DNA from: Paraburkholderia tropica
GTDB taxonomy: Bacteria; Pseudomonadota; Gammaproteobacteria; Burkholderiales; Burkholderiaceae
DNA: 64,000 nucleotides
Assembly (NCBI RefSeq): GCF_900109265.1
Contig: NZ_FNZM01000030.1
Location: 1 to 64,000, forward strand
Direction: 5' to 3'
The notes under the pieces are model-generated. The model saw only the letters and a program-made list of their open reading frames with translations, did no database searches and was not told the origin of the DNA. Below, piece by piece: positions 32,041 through 41,483 of this stretch (position 1 is its first letter; the number at the start of each line of letters is the position of its first letter). The position numbers and the translations under genes were made by a program.

Positions 32041-32923
32041 CGTATCCTCCGGTGTCGGTCGATTCTTCTACGTTGAGTTCGAGCCGGTACGCAAGCGCCA
32101 CGAACAGCGCCTGGCACAGACAAAACGTGCTGGTCAGCGAGCGGAACGCGAACGCGCTCCCCTCCTTCACATAGAGTTGCGCGTCCGCGTGACGCGCGAG
32201 TGGCGACAGCTGGCTGTCGGTGATCACGAGCGTCTTCGCCTGATGCTGCTGCGCCACGCGCAGGCAGTACTGCGTTTCCTTGCCGTACGGCGCGAAGCTG
32301 ATGGCGATCACCACGTCGCCCTTCTTCACGCTGCGGATCTGCTCGTGATACATGCCGCCGAGCCCCGAAACGAGGTGCACGCGTTTGCGCGTGTGCTGCA
32401 GCGCGTAGACGATATAGCTCGCCACCGCGAACGAACGGCGCACGCCGATCACGTAGATGTTGTCGGCGTGTTCGAGCATGCGCACGGCGGCGTCGAACTG
32501 CGCGTCGTCGAGACCCGCTTCGAGTTCGTCCAGCCCGCTGCGGCACGCGCCGATAAACTCGCGCGCCACCGTGCCGCCGAGCGCCGGATCGGCCTTGCCG
32601 TCCTTCTCGTCGATCAGCTGGCGAATGCGCTGCTGATAGCTCGTGGGCGAGCCGCCCTGGCCCGCGTACGCCTGACGAAACACCGCCTGCAGATCGGAGA
32701 AACCCGAAAAGCCGAAGCGCTGCGCGAAGCGCACCACCGCCGAGGGATGCACGCCGCAGCTCGCGGCGATGTCGCTCGTGCGGTCCATCATCACGCTCGC
32801 GCGGTTCTGTTCGATGTAAGTCGCGACGTTCTTCAACTGTCGCGGCAGCGCTTCGTAGTCGTGTGCGATGCGCTGCATCAATTCGTCGACGCCCGCTACG
32901 GCGTCGCTTGTCTCGTCGGCCAT
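32033..32923 (-). CDS. RpiR-family transcriptional regulator (IolR-like)
   Basis: A 296-residue regulator with an N-terminal helix-turn-helix of the RpiR type (residues 1-85; IAASCGVHPSAVVRFAQRFGFSGFSDLQ) and a C-terminal SIS domain (about residues 130-275; YVIGVRRSFAVASYIVYAL, VIAISFAPYGKETQYCL) that binds phosphorylated sugars. Rhizobial IolR repressors of inositol genes belong to this family, and it sits inside the inositol locus divergent from the transporter. It probably represses both directions until a phosphorylated inositol intermediate binds. The start at 32923 follows an AGGGGA; a longer open frame to 33013 lacks one and would run toward the operators. Confidence 0.92.
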   Translation of the reverse strand: MADETSDAVAGVDELMQRIAHDYEALPRQLKNVATYIEQNRASVMMDRTSDIAASCGVHPSAVVRFAQRFGFSGFSDLQAVFRQAYAGQGGSPTSYQQRIRQLIDEKDGKADPALGGTVAREFIGACRSGLDELEAGLDDAQFDAAVRMLEHADNIYVIGVRRSFAVASYIVYALQHTRKRVHLVSGLGGMYHEQIRSVKKGDVVIAISFAPYGKETQYCLRVAQQHQAKTLVITDSQLSPLARHADAQLYVKEGSAFAFRSLTSTFCLCQALFVALAYRLELNVEESTDTGGYDD

Positions 32924-33026
32924 GATCGTTTTTTCCCCTGGCTTGCCGCAGTGCCGCAAAACCCTTGCTGGGCGGGCGTTTGAGGGCAAGCCGACGGAGC
33001 CGATTATAGGCACGCGCGCTCATGAA

Positions 33027-33072
33027 TGGAACAGATTTTCCATTTTTATTTGCAATGAAATTTCTGTTGCAA
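33027..33072. promoter_or_regulatory. Clustered dyads in the inositol divergent promoter (IolR-type operators)
   Basis: Three symmetric elements lie together: TGGAA-N6-TTCCA (33027-33042), TTGCAA-N11-TTGCAA (33050-33055 with 33067-33072), and GAAATTTC (33057-33064) inside the second spacer. The first matches the GGAA-N6-TTCC pattern reported, as I recall, for rhizobial IolR. The cluster lies about 105 bp before the regulator start and about 120 bp before the binding-protein start, so a bound regulator could act on both transcripts. Confidence 0.6.
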
Positions 33073-33193
33073 CGGCTCGAACGATCGCCTAATCTTGTCC
33101 ATGAGCAACGTGAAGCACGCATGCCGACGTGCACGGCGAACGCGCACCGCGCTCACCTCAAAAACGAACGACAGACCGAGAAAGGTGGAGACA

Positions 33194-34255
33194 ATGACGC
33201 AACGCAAGGGCAAGACCATGCTCAGACGGTTGGCCGCGGCGCTCGCGCTGGCAGCGGGACTGGGCGGCTTGAGCGGATTGGGTGCGCAGACGGCGCAGGC
33301 CGCCGACGCGCACTTCGTGCTGATCAGCCACGCGCCGGATTCGGACTCGTGGTGGAACGTGATCAAGAACGCCATCAAGCAGGCCGACGAAGACTTCAAC
33401 GTCGAGACCGACTACCGCAATCCGCCCAACGGCGACATCGCCGACATGGCGCGCCTGATCGAACAGGCGGCCGCGCGCAATTACGACGGCGTCATCACCA
33501 CCATCGCCGACTTCGACGTGCTCAAAAGCTCCATCGGCAAGGTCACGGCCAAGAAGATTCCGCTCGTGACGATCAATTCCGGCACCGAGGAACAAAGCGC
33601 GCAACTGGGCGCGATCATGCACGTGGGCCAGCCCGAATACGTGGCGGGCCACGCCGCCGGCGAAAAGGCCAAGGCCGCGGGCGTGAAGTCGTTCCTGTGC
33701 GTGAACCACATCGCCACCAACACCGTGTCGTTCGACCGCTGCCGCGGCTTCGCGGAGGCCATCGGCGTCGACTACAAGACCTCGACGATCGACTCGGGCC
33801 AGGACCCGACGGAAATCCAGTCGAAGGTCAGCGCGTATCTGCGCAACCATCCGAACACGGGTGCGATCCTCACGCTCGGCCCGGTGCCGGCCGCCGCCAC
33901 GCTCAAGGCGGTGCAGCAGATGGGCCTCGCGAACAAGATCTACTTCTGCACCTTCGACTTCTCGGACGACATCGCCAAGGCGATCCGCGCGGGCACGATC
34001 CAGTTCGCCATCGACCAGCAGCCGTATCTGCAGGGCTACATTCCCGTGGCCGTGCTGGCGATCGTGAAGAAGGACCACACGACCGATCCGGCGAAGATCC
34101 GCCAGATCCTCGAAGCGAATCCGAAGTTCAAGCAGCGCCTCGAAACCTACGGACTGCAACCGTCCTATGGCCCGAAGAACATCCGCTCGGGTCCGGGTTT
34201 CATCACCAAAGAGAATCTGGACAAGGTGGTGAAGTACGCGGGTCAGTACCGCTGA
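33194..34255 (+). CDS. Inositol ABC transporter, periplasmic substrate-binding protein
   Basis: A 353-residue periplasmic-binding protein of the ribose/inositol type (Peripla_BP_4). A signal peptide with charged start and a hydrophobic core ends near residue 37 (A-Q-T-A-Q-A-A-D). The mature chain starts HFVLISHAPDSDSWWNVIKN and has the hinge-crossing layout of sugar-binding proteins. Position at the head of the inositol operon makes an inositol ligand likely. AGGTGGAG precedes the ATG at 33194; an ATG nine codons later is possible and would shorten the signal peptide. Confidence 0.9.
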   Translation: MTQRKGKTMLRRLAAALALAAGLGGLSGLGAQTAQAADAHFVLISHAPDSDSWWNVIKNAIKQADEDFNVETDYRNPPNGDIADMARLIEQAAARNYDGVITTIADFDVLKSSIGKVTAKKIPLVTINSGTEEQSAQLGAIMHVGQPEYVAGHAAGEKAKAAGVKSFLCVNHIATNTVSFDRCRGFAEAIGVDYKTSTIDSGQDPTEIQSKVSAYLRNHPNTGAILTLGPVPAAATLKAVQQMGLANKIYFCTFDFSDDIAKAIRAGTIQFAIDQQPYLQGYIPVAVLAIVKKDHTTDPAKIRQILEANPKFKQRLETYGLQPSYGPKNIRSGPGFITKENLDKVVKYAGQYR

Positions 34256-34397
34256 TCCGTCACGTCATTTCGTCAGCCACGCGCGGCGGCGGTTCGCTAC
34301 ACGCGACACCGACTCGCCTCTCGCCAGCCTCGCCGCGCGTCATTCACCGGGCCAGTCACGCCATAACGGCACATAGGTCCGGGACACAGGAGACATC

Positions 34398-35573
34398 ATG
34401 GGTGTAGCCGGCAAACACTTTCCCTCGCATGCACCGGACGACGCGCAAGATCCGCGCGCGCCCCAGCCCGCTCAGGCGAGCGCCTCGCATGGCGATGAAC
34501 GCGTGCGCCGCGAATCGTGGTTCGGCCATCTGCTCGGCCGCCCCGAATTCGCCGCGATTTCCGGCACCGTGCTCGTATTCGCCGTGTTCGCGATCGGCGC
34601 AGGCGGCTCCGGCATGTTCGACCTCGACGGCGTGATGAACTGGTCGCAGGTCGCCGCATATTTAGGCATCCTTTCCGTTGGCGCGTGCCTGCTGATGATC
34701 GCGGGCGAGTTCGATCTTTCGATCGGCTCGATGATCGGCTTCGCGGGCATGATGGTGGCGATTCCCACCATGTATTTCCACTGGCCCATCGCGCTGTCGA
34801 TCGTCTTCGCGTTCGTGGGCTGCACCGCGCTCGGCGCGCTCAACGGCTACCTCGTGATGCGCACGCGGCTGCCCTCGTTCATCGTCACGCTCGCGTTCCT
34901 GTTCATCCTGCGCGGCCTCACGCTCGCGCTCTCGATCATGTTCGCCGATCGCACCATCGTCTCGGGCGTGGGCGACGTCGCGAAAGCCGACTACGTGACC
35001 AACCTGCTCTTTCACGGCACCGCGTTCAAAGGCCTGTTCGTGGCGCTCGCGCATATCGGCATCGGCAAGATGCTCGACAGCGGCCAGCCGCTCGTGCCCG
35101 GCGTGCCGAAGGTCATTCTCTGGTGGTTCGCGCTCGTGATCGTCGGCGCATTCGTGCTGGCCAAGACGCGTTACGGCAACTGGATTCTCGCCGTGGGCGG
35201 CGACTCGAACGCCGCGAAGAACGTGGGCGTGCCGGTCAAGCGCGTCAAGATTTCGCTGTTCATGCTGACCGCGTTCTGCTCGTGCCTGTTCGCGGTGCTG
35301 CAGGTGTGCGATATCGGTTCGGCCGCCGCCGACCGCGGTCTGCAAAAGGAATTCGAAGCGATCATCGCCGCGGTCATCGGCGGCACGCTGCTCACGGGCG
35401 GTTACGGCTCGGTGATCGGCGCGGCGTTCGGCGCGTTGATCTTCGGTGTGGTGCAGATCGGCATTACCTACACGAACATCGATTCGGACTGGTTCCGCGT
35501 GTTCCTCGGCATGATGCTGCTGATCGCCGTGCTCTTCAATCACTACGTGCGCCGCCGCGTCGCGCAATCGTAA
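34398..35573 (+). CDS. Inositol ABC transporter, permease
   Basis: A 391-residue inner-membrane permease of the RbsC/branched-chain-like class with about nine to ten transmembrane helices after a 50-residue hydrophilic N-terminus. The EAA-like coupling region is seen in G-G-D-S-N-A-A-K-N-V-G-V-P-V near residue 265, and LLTGGYGSVIGAAFGALIFG near residue 331 is typical. It partners the binding protein 142 bp upstream and the ATPase 13 bp downstream. An ACAGGAGACATC lies before the ATG. Confidence 0.9.
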   Translation: MGVAGKHFPSHAPDDAQDPRAPQPAQASASHGDERVRRESWFGHLLGRPEFAAISGTVLVFAVFAIGAGGSGMFDLDGVMNWSQVAAYLGILSVGACLLMIAGEFDLSIGSMIGFAGMMVAIPTMYFHWPIALSIVFAFVGCTALGALNGYLVMRTRLPSFIVTLAFLFILRGLTLALSIMFADRTIVSGVGDVAKADYVTNLLFHGTAFKGLFVALAHIGIGKMLDSGQPLVPGVPKVILWWFALVIVGAFVLAKTRYGNWILAVGGDSNAAKNVGVPVKRVKISLFMLTAFCSCLFAVLQVCDIGSAAADRGLQKEFEAIIAAVIGGTLLTGGYGSVIGAAFGALIFGVVQIGITYTNIDSDWFRVFLGMMLLIAVLFNHYVRRRVAQS

Positions 35574-35586
35574 CGGGAGGCTCACC

Positions 35587-36450
35587 ATGTCCGAATCACA
35601 AGACTTCGCACCGGCGGGCGCACAAAACGCGCAAAACGCGCAAACGGCGCAGGCCGCCGCGCCCGGCAGCGACACGATTCTCGCGCTCGAAAACGTCAGC
35701 AAGTACTTCGGCAAGGTCATCGCGCTCAACGGCGTCACGTTGCGCCTGAAGCGCGGCGAAGTGCACTGCCTGCTCGGCGACAACGGCGCGGGCAAGTCCA
35801 CGCTCATCAAGACGCTCGCCGGCGTGCACGCGCCCACCGACGGTCAATACTTTGTCGACGGCAAGCCCGTGCGCTTCGAGTCGCCGAAAGACGCGCTCGA
35901 CCTCGGCATCGCCACCGTGTATCAGGATCTCGCGCTGGTGCCGCTGCTTTCCGTTGCGCGCAACTTCTTCATGGGCCGCGAGCCGCAGAAAAAGCTGTTC
36001 GGTTTCATCAACGTGATGGATCTCGATTCGAGCGCGCAGATCGCCCGGGACCGGCTCTCGGAAATGGGCATCCATGTGCGCGATCCGCATCAGGCCATCG
36101 GCACGATGTCGGGCGGCGAACGCCAGTGTCTCGCGATCGCGCGCGCCATTCACTTCGGCGCCCGCGTGCTGATTCTCGACGAACCGACCGCCGCACTCGG
36201 CGTGAAGCAGAGCTTCAACGTGCTCAAGCTGATTCACGCGGCGCGCGCGAAAGGCATCTCGGTGATCTTCATCACGCACAACGTGCATCACGCCTACCCC
36301 ATCGGCGACTCGTTCACGCTGCTCAATCGCGGCCGCTCGCTCGGCACCTACACGAAAGACACGATCAGCAAGAACGAAGTGCTCGACATGATGGCCGGCG
36401 GCGCCGAAATGCAGAAGATGATCGCCGAACTCGACGGCGCCACCATCTGA
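35587..36450 (+). CDS. Inositol ABC transporter, ATP-binding protein
   Basis: A 287-residue single-cassette ATPase, unlike the double-cassette RbsA type. After a 30-residue Gln/Ala/Asn-rich leader with a short repeat (QNAQNAQTAQA, from 9-bp DNA repeats), the domain shows Walker A GDNGAGKST near residue 64, Q-loop V-Y-Q-D-L-A, signature M-S-G-G-E near residue 177, Walker B V-L-I-L-D-E-P-T-A-A-L and the H-loop I-T-H-N. All catalytic residues are in place. It energises inositol import with the two genes upstream. GGGAGG lies before the ATG. Confidence 0.9.
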   Translation: MSESQDFAPAGAQNAQNAQTAQAAAPGSDTILALENVSKYFGKVIALNGVTLRLKRGEVHCLLGDNGAGKSTLIKTLAGVHAPTDGQYFVDGKPVRFESPKDALDLGIATVYQDLALVPLLSVARNFFMGREPQKKLFGFINVMDLDSSAQIARDRLSEMGIHVRDPHQAIGTMSGGERQCLAIARAIHFGARVLILDEPTAALGVKQSFNVLKLIHAARAKGISVIFITHNVHHAYPIGDSFTLLNRGRSLGTYTKDTISKNEVLDMMAGGAEMQKMIAELDGATI

Positions 36451-36489
36451 GCAGGCCCGCGTCCCGCACCGAACTCATCAGGAATGCTC

Positions 36490-38523
36490 ATGGCTATCAT
36501 CCCCACCAACCCGACCCGCACCACGCCGAGCCGTTTTGCGCCGGGCCGCAGCCGCGACATCGTGTGTCTGGGCCGGCTGGGCGTCGATCTCTACGCGCAG
36601 CAGGTTGGCGCGCGGCTCGAAGACGTGTCCACGTTCGCCAAGTATCTGGGCGGCTCGTCCGCGAACATCGCGTTCGGCTGCGCGCGCCTCGGCCTGCAGT
36701 CGGCGATGCTCACGCGCGTCGGCGACGACCACATGGGCCGCTTTCTCACCGAAACGCTCGCGAAGGAAGGCTGCGATACGAGCCACATTCGCGTCGATCC
36801 CGAACGTCTCACCGCGCTCGTGCTGCTGGGCATCAAGGACCGCGACACGTTCCCGCTGATCTTCTACCGCGAGAACTGCGCCGACATGGCCGTCGATCCC
36901 GCCGACTTCGACGAAGCGTTCATCGCCTCCGCGAAAGCGCTGCTGATCACCGGCACGCACTTCTCCACCGAACAGGTGAACCGCACGAGCCTCGCCGCGC
37001 TCGACTACGCGCGCCGCAACAACGTGCGCACGGTGCTCGACATCGATTATCGTCCGGTGCTCTGGGGTCTCACGGGCAAGGCCGACGGCGAGACGCGCTT
37101 CGTCGCCAGCGCGGGGGTGAGCGAGCATCTGCAGCGGATTCTGCCGAACTTCGATCTCGTGATCGGCACCGAGGAGGAGTTCCGTATCGCGGGCGGCAAG
37201 GAAGCGCTCGTCGATGCGCTCAAGCGCGTGCGCGAGGTCTCGTCCGCGACGCTGCTGGTCAAGCGCGGGCCGCTCGGCTGCCAGATCGTCGAAGGCGCGG
37301 TGCCCGATTCGCTCGACGACGTGCCGATGCAGCGCGGCGTGGAAGTCGAGGTACTCAACGTGCTCGGCGCGGGCGACGCGTTCGCCTCGGGCTTTCTCTC
37401 GGGCTGGCTGCGCGACGCGCCGCTCGAAGACTGCGCGCGCGCCGCGAATGCGTGCGGCGCGCTGGTCGTTTCGCGCCACGGCTGCGCGCCCGCCATGCCC
37501 ACGCCCGCCGAGCTCGACTACTTCCTGAGCGAAGCGCAAGCCGACCCCGTGCGCATGCGCCGCCCCGACCGCGACGCGACGCTCGCGCGCCTGCATCGCG
37601 TCACGCCCGCACGCAAACGTCATGACGAAGTGCTCGGCTTCGCCTTCGATCATCGCAATCAGTTCTTCGATCTCGCGCAGCAAACGGGCGCGGACGAATC
37701 GCGCATTGCGCATCTGAAGAATCTCTATGTGGAAGCGGTCGCGCAAACCGAAAGCGCGCTCGGCCTGCAGGGCAAGATCGGCGTGCTGATCGACGACCGC
37801 TACGGTCAGGACGCACTCAACGCCGCCACGGGCCGCGACTGGTGGATCGGCCGCCCGGTCGAGTTGCCGGGTTCCGTGCCGCTCGTGTTCGATCATGGCC
37901 GCTCGATCGGCACCACGCTCGCGAGCTGGCCCATCGGCCATACCGTGAAGTGCCTCGTGCAATTCCATCCCGACGAACCGATCGAGCAGCGTCTCGAACA
38001 GGAAGCGCAATTGCGCGCGCTCTACGACGCCGTGCAGGCGAGCGGCCACGAACTGCTGCTCGAAGTGATTCCGCCCAAACTCGACGGCAAGCCGAATCCG
38101 CCCGGCACGATCGCGCGCGCGCTCAAGCGGCTCTACAACATCGGCCTCTATCCCGAGTGGTGGAAGCTCGAACCGCTGGACGCGGCGCAATGGCGCGAGG
38201 TCGACGCGCTGATCGCCGAGCGCGATCCGCATTGCCGCGGCGTGGTGCTGCTCGGGCTCTCCGCGCCGATGGATCAATTGATGAGCGGCTTCAAGGCGGC
38301 GGCGGCCTCGCAAACCTGCCGCGGCTTCACAGTCGGCCGCACGATTTTCTACGAGCCGAGCTACGCGTGGCTCAAGGGCGATATCGACGACAAGACGGTG
38401 ATCGCACGCGTGCGCACGGCGTTCGAAACACTGATCGCCGCGTGGCGCGAGGCGCGCGCTGAAGCGCAGACCGCGCAGTCTTCGCCGGCTCATCAAGCCG
38501 CGCGCGAGGAGAAAGCAGCATGA
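36490..38523 (+). CDS. iolC: Bifunctional 5-dehydro-2-deoxygluconokinase / DUF2090 aldolase-type protein
   Basis: A 677-residue fusion. Residues about 20-340 are a PfkB sugar kinase (IVCLGRLGVDLYAQQ; G-G-S-S-A-N-I-A; active-site L-G-A-G-D-A-F-A-S-G near residue 296) that phosphorylates 5-dehydro-2-deoxygluconate. Residues about 370-650 are a DUF2090 TIM-barrel domain (FAFDHRNQFFDLA; VLIDDRYGQDAL), proposed in this fusion type to act as the 5-dehydro-2-deoxyphosphogluconate aldolase, giving dihydroxyacetone phosphate and malonate semialdehyde. I choose the ATG at 36490, six bases after AGGA; the ATG at 36484 directly abuts it. The stop overlaps iolD (ATGA). Confidence 0.9.
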   Translation: MAIIPTNPTRTTPSRFAPGRSRDIVCLGRLGVDLYAQQVGARLEDVSTFAKYLGGSSANIAFGCARLGLQSAMLTRVGDDHMGRFLTETLAKEGCDTSHIRVDPERLTALVLLGIKDRDTFPLIFYRENCADMAVDPADFDEAFIASAKALLITGTHFSTEQVNRTSLAALDYARRNNVRTVLDIDYRPVLWGLTGKADGETRFVASAGVSEHLQRILPNFDLVIGTEEEFRIAGGKEALVDALKRVREVSSATLLVKRGPLGCQIVEGAVPDSLDDVPMQRGVEVEVLNVLGAGDAFASGFLSGWLRDAPLEDCARAANACGALVVSRHGCAPAMPTPAELDYFLSEAQADPVRMRRPDRDATLARLHRVTPARKRHDEVLGFAFDHRNQFFDLAQQTGADESRIAHLKNLYVEAVAQTESALGLQGKIGVLIDDRYGQDALNAATGRDWWIGRPVELPGSVPLVFDHGRSIGTTLASWPIGHTVKCLVQFHPDEPIEQRLEQEAQLRALYDAVQASGHELLLEVIPPKLDGKPNPPGTIARALKRLYNIGLYPEWWKLEPLDAAQWREVDALIAERDPHCRGVVLLGLSAPMDQLMSGFKAAAASQTCRGFTVGRTIFYEPSYAWLKGDIDDKTVIARVRTAFETLIAAWREARAEAQTAQSSPAHQAAREEKAA

Positions 38524-40526
38524 ATCAACGCATCGCTCCGATCTCGCACGCGGCGCAGGAAAGCTCGACGAGCGTTGCGCAGCATCCGCCAGGCGCCACC
38601 GTGCGCCTGACCGCCGCGCAAGCCGTGGTGCGCTGGCTCGCGGCGCAACGGGTGGCCTGCGAGGACGGTTCGGGCCGCACCGAACCGCTGTTCGGCGGCG
38701 TGTTCGCGATCTTCGGCCACGGCAACGTCGCGGGCCTTGGCGAAGCGCTCTATCAATATCGCCACGAATTGCCGACGCTGCGCGCGCACAACGAGCAGGC
38801 GATGGCGCACAGCGCGATTGCCTATGCCAAGGCGCATTTCCGCCGCCGCATGATGGCGGTGACGACCTCGATCGGCCCCGGCGCGACCAACCTCGTCACC
38901 GCCGCGGCGCTCGCGCACGTGAACCGTCTGCCGCTGCTGCTGCTGCCCGGCGATATCTTCGTGTCGCGCGAGCCCGATCCGGTGCTGCAACAGATCGAGG
39001 ATCAGCAGGACGGCGGGCTCTCCGCGAACGACGCGCTGAAGCCGGTCTCGCGTTACTTCGATCGCATCGTGCATCCGGCGCAATTGCTGAGCGCGTTGCC
39101 GCGCGCGCTGCGCGTGCTGACCGACGCCGCGCAGTGCGGCCCCGTCACGCTCGCGCTGCCGCAGGACGTGCAGGCCATGGCGTGGGATTACCCGGCCAGC
39201 TTCTTCACGCCGCGTCTCGTGAACTTCCATGCGCCCGCGCCCATCGCGAGCGAAATCGACGCGGCGCTCGCGCAGTTGCGCCGCGCGCGCCAGCCGCTGA
39301 TCGTCGCGGGCGGCGGCGTGCTTTATGCGCGCGCGTCGGAAGCGCTGCGAGCGCTCGCCGCCGCGCGCGGCATTCCCGTCGCCGAAACCCAGGCGGGCAA
39401 AGGCGCGCTCGCGTGGGACGACCCGCTCAACGCGGGCGCGATCGGCGTGACCGGCTCGCCCGCCGCCAATGCGCTCGCGCGCGACGCCGATTGCATCCTC
39501 GCCGTCGGCACACGCCTGCAGGACTTCACGACGGGCTCGAACACGCTGTTCGCGCACGCGAGCATCGTCAGTATCAACGCGAACGGTTTCGACACGCTCA
39601 AGCTCGATGCGATCGCCGTGCAAGCCGACGCGAAGCTCGCGATCGCGGCGCTCGATGCGCAACTGAACGCGCAATTGAACACGCAGCTCGACGGCTGGCG
39701 CGCCGACGCCGCGTGGACCGCGCAAGCCATCCGTCTCGCCGATGCCTGGCGCGCGAGCGTCACGGCGCTCACGCACGCGCAGCAGGAGCCCGACACCCTG
39801 CCCTACGACGCCGATGTGATCGGCGCCGTGCAGCGCTCGTCCCCTCGCTCGGATACCGACGATATCGTCGTGTGTGCGGCGGGCACGCTGCCGGCCGAAC
39901 TGCACAAGCTCTGGCGCGCGGGACGCCCCGGCGCGTATCACGTCGAATACGGCTACTCGTGCATGGGCTACGAGATCGCGGGCGGCCTCGGCGCGAAGCT
40001 CGCGCGACCCGAGCGCGAAGTGATCGTGATGGTCGGCGACGGCAGCTATCTGATGATGAACAGCGAGATCGCCACCTCGGTGATGCTGGGCGCGAAGCTC
40101 ATCATCGTCGTGCTCGACAATCGCGGTTATGGCTGCATCAATCGTCTGCAACAGGCGTGTGGCGGCGCGCCCTTCAACAACCTGTTCGACGATTGCGCGC
40201 AAGGTCCGCTCGGCGCGCCGCAGATCGACTTCGCCGCGCATGCGCGCGCGCTCGGCGCAGAGGCCGAGCACGTCGCGAACGTGGCCGAACTGGACGCCGC
40301 GATGCAACGCGCGCGCGCGGCGACGCGCACGTATCTCGTGTGCATCGACACCGATCCGGCGCGCACCACCGAGGAAGGCGGCTGGTGGTGGGAAGTGGCG
40401 GTGCCGGAAGTGTCGCCGCGCGCGGCGGTGCGCGAGGCGCGCGAGCGCTACGTGCAGCAGATCGCGGAACGCCACGCACACGCCTCGCACGCGTCAGACG
40501 GCGACGCCCCCAAAAACGAAGCATGA
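38520..40526 (+). CDS. iolD: 3D-(3,5/4)-trihydroxycyclohexane-1,2-dione hydrolase
   Basis: A 668-residue thiamine-diphosphate enzyme that opens the ring of the trihydroxycyclohexanedione to 5-deoxyglucuronate. Three ThDP-enzyme domains are visible: the Pyr domain with the catalytic glutamate in R-A-H-N-E-Q-A-M-A-H near residue 85, the middle domain, and the PP domain with the cofactor motif GDGSYLMMNSEIATSV near residue 507. RGYGCINRLQ follows, also typical. A short slippage-like repeat (A-Q-L-N) lies near residues 380-391. Coupled to iolC by an ATGA overlap. Confidence 0.94.
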   Translation: MNQRIAPISHAAQESSTSVAQHPPGATVRLTAAQAVVRWLAAQRVACEDGSGRTEPLFGGVFAIFGHGNVAGLGEALYQYRHELPTLRAHNEQAMAHSAIAYAKAHFRRRMMAVTTSIGPGATNLVTAAALAHVNRLPLLLLPGDIFVSREPDPVLQQIEDQQDGGLSANDALKPVSRYFDRIVHPAQLLSALPRALRVLTDAAQCGPVTLALPQDVQAMAWDYPASFFTPRLVNFHAPAPIASEIDAALAQLRRARQPLIVAGGGVLYARASEALRALAAARGIPVAETQAGKGALAWDDPLNAGAIGVTGSPAANALARDADCILAVGTRLQDFTTGSNTLFAHASIVSINANGFDTLKLDAIAVQADAKLAIAALDAQLNAQLNTQLDGWRADAAWTAQAIRLADAWRASVTALTHAQQEPDTLPYDADVIGAVQRSSPRSDTDDIVVCAAGTLPAELHKLWRAGRPGAYHVEYGYSCMGYEIAGGLGAKLARPEREVIVMVGDGSYLMMNSEIATSVMLGAKLIIVVLDNRGYGCINRLQQACGGAPFNNLFDDCAQGPLGAPQIDFAAHARALGAEAEHVANVAELDAAMQRARAATRTYLVCIDTDPARTTEEGGWWWEVAVPEVSPRAAVREARERYVQQIAERHAHASHASDGDAPKNEA

Positions 40527-40559
40527 AGCACCCGACGCTCCACAGATCGAGGAACGCAC

Positions 40560-41483
40560 ATGAGCGCATTTGAAGTACGCATCGGCATTAATCCGCTGTC
40601 GTGGATGAACGACGACCTGCCTTCGCTTGGCGGCGAGACGCCGCTTTCCACGGCGCTGACCGAAGGCCGCGAGATCGGCTACGAGGGTTTCGAGCTCGGC
40701 AACAAGTTTCCGCGCGAGCCGCAGGCGCTCAAGACACTGCTCGCGCAATACGATTTGTCGCTGGTGTCCGGCTGGTACTCCGGCATGCTCGCGAAGCGCA
40801 GCGTGCCGGAGGAAATCGCCGCCGTGGATCGCCATCTCGATCTGCTCGCGCAGAACGGCGCGACGGTGATGGTCTATGGCGAGGTCGCCGACTCGATTCA
40901 GGGCGCGCCGCGACCGCTCTATCAGCGACCGCGTTTTTTCAGCGAGCAGCAGTGGGACGCATACGCGGAGCGCGTCGACGCCTTCGCTCGACATACGCTT
41001 TCGCGCGGCGTGCGGCTTGCGTATCACCATCACATGGGCGCGTACGTGGAAACGCCCGCCGACGTCGACAAGCTGATGGCGCGCACGAGCGATGCCGTGG
41101 GCCTGCTGTTCGACGCGGGCCACATTACCTTCGCGGGCGGCGACCCGGTCGCGGAACTCGACAAGCATATCGCGCGCGTGTGCCACGTGCATTGCAAGGA
41201 CGTGCGCCCCGCCGTCGTGAAGCTCGCGCGCAATCGCAACTGGAGTTTTCTCGATGCGGTGCTCGCGGGCGCGTTCTCGGTGCCAGGCGACGGCGCCGTG
41301 GATTTCGCGTCGATCATCGCGAAGCTCAAGCAGCATGGCTATCGCGGCTGGCTCGTCGTGGAGGCCGAACAGGACCCCGTGATCGCGCCGTCGTATGCGT
41401 ATGCGCAGAAGGGTTATCGCACGCTGCGCTCGCTGGTCGATTCGGATACCGAAACACTTTCTCGAACGAAGGAGGCAGCATGA
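40560..41483 (+). CDS. iolE: myo-Inosose-2 dehydratase
   Basis: A 307-residue AP-endonuclease-2-like TIM barrel that removes water from 2-keto-myo-inositol to give the cyclic dione used by IolD. Metal and substrate residues appear in INPLSWMNDDLP near residue 10, YHHHMGAYVET near residue 154, FDAGHITFAGGDP near residue 184, and HCKDVRP near residue 211. The length is standard for IolE. GAGGAA lies before the ATG, and the stop overlaps iolB by ATGA. Confidence 0.94.
   Translation: MSAFEVRIGINPLSWMNDDLPSLGGETPLSTALTEGREIGYEGFELGNKFPREPQALKTLLAQYDLSLVSGWYSGMLAKRSVPEEIAAVDRHLDLLAQNGATVMVYGEVADSIQGAPRPLYQRPRFFSEQQWDAYAERVDAFARHTLSRGVRLAYHHHMGAYVETPADVDKLMARTSDAVGLLFDAGHITFAGGDPVAELDKHIARVCHVHCKDVRPAVVKLARNRNWSFLDAVLAGAFSVPGDGAVDFASIIAKLKQHGYRGWLVVEAEQDPVIAPSYAYAQKGYRTLRSLVDSDTETLSRTKEAA

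Noticed and set aside
35587..35690. The Q-N-A-Q-N-A-Q repeat at the N-terminus of the inositol ATPase as a functional motif
   Set aside because: It is a short 9-bp slippage repeat before the folded domain, with no known role. Mentioned in the gene entry only.
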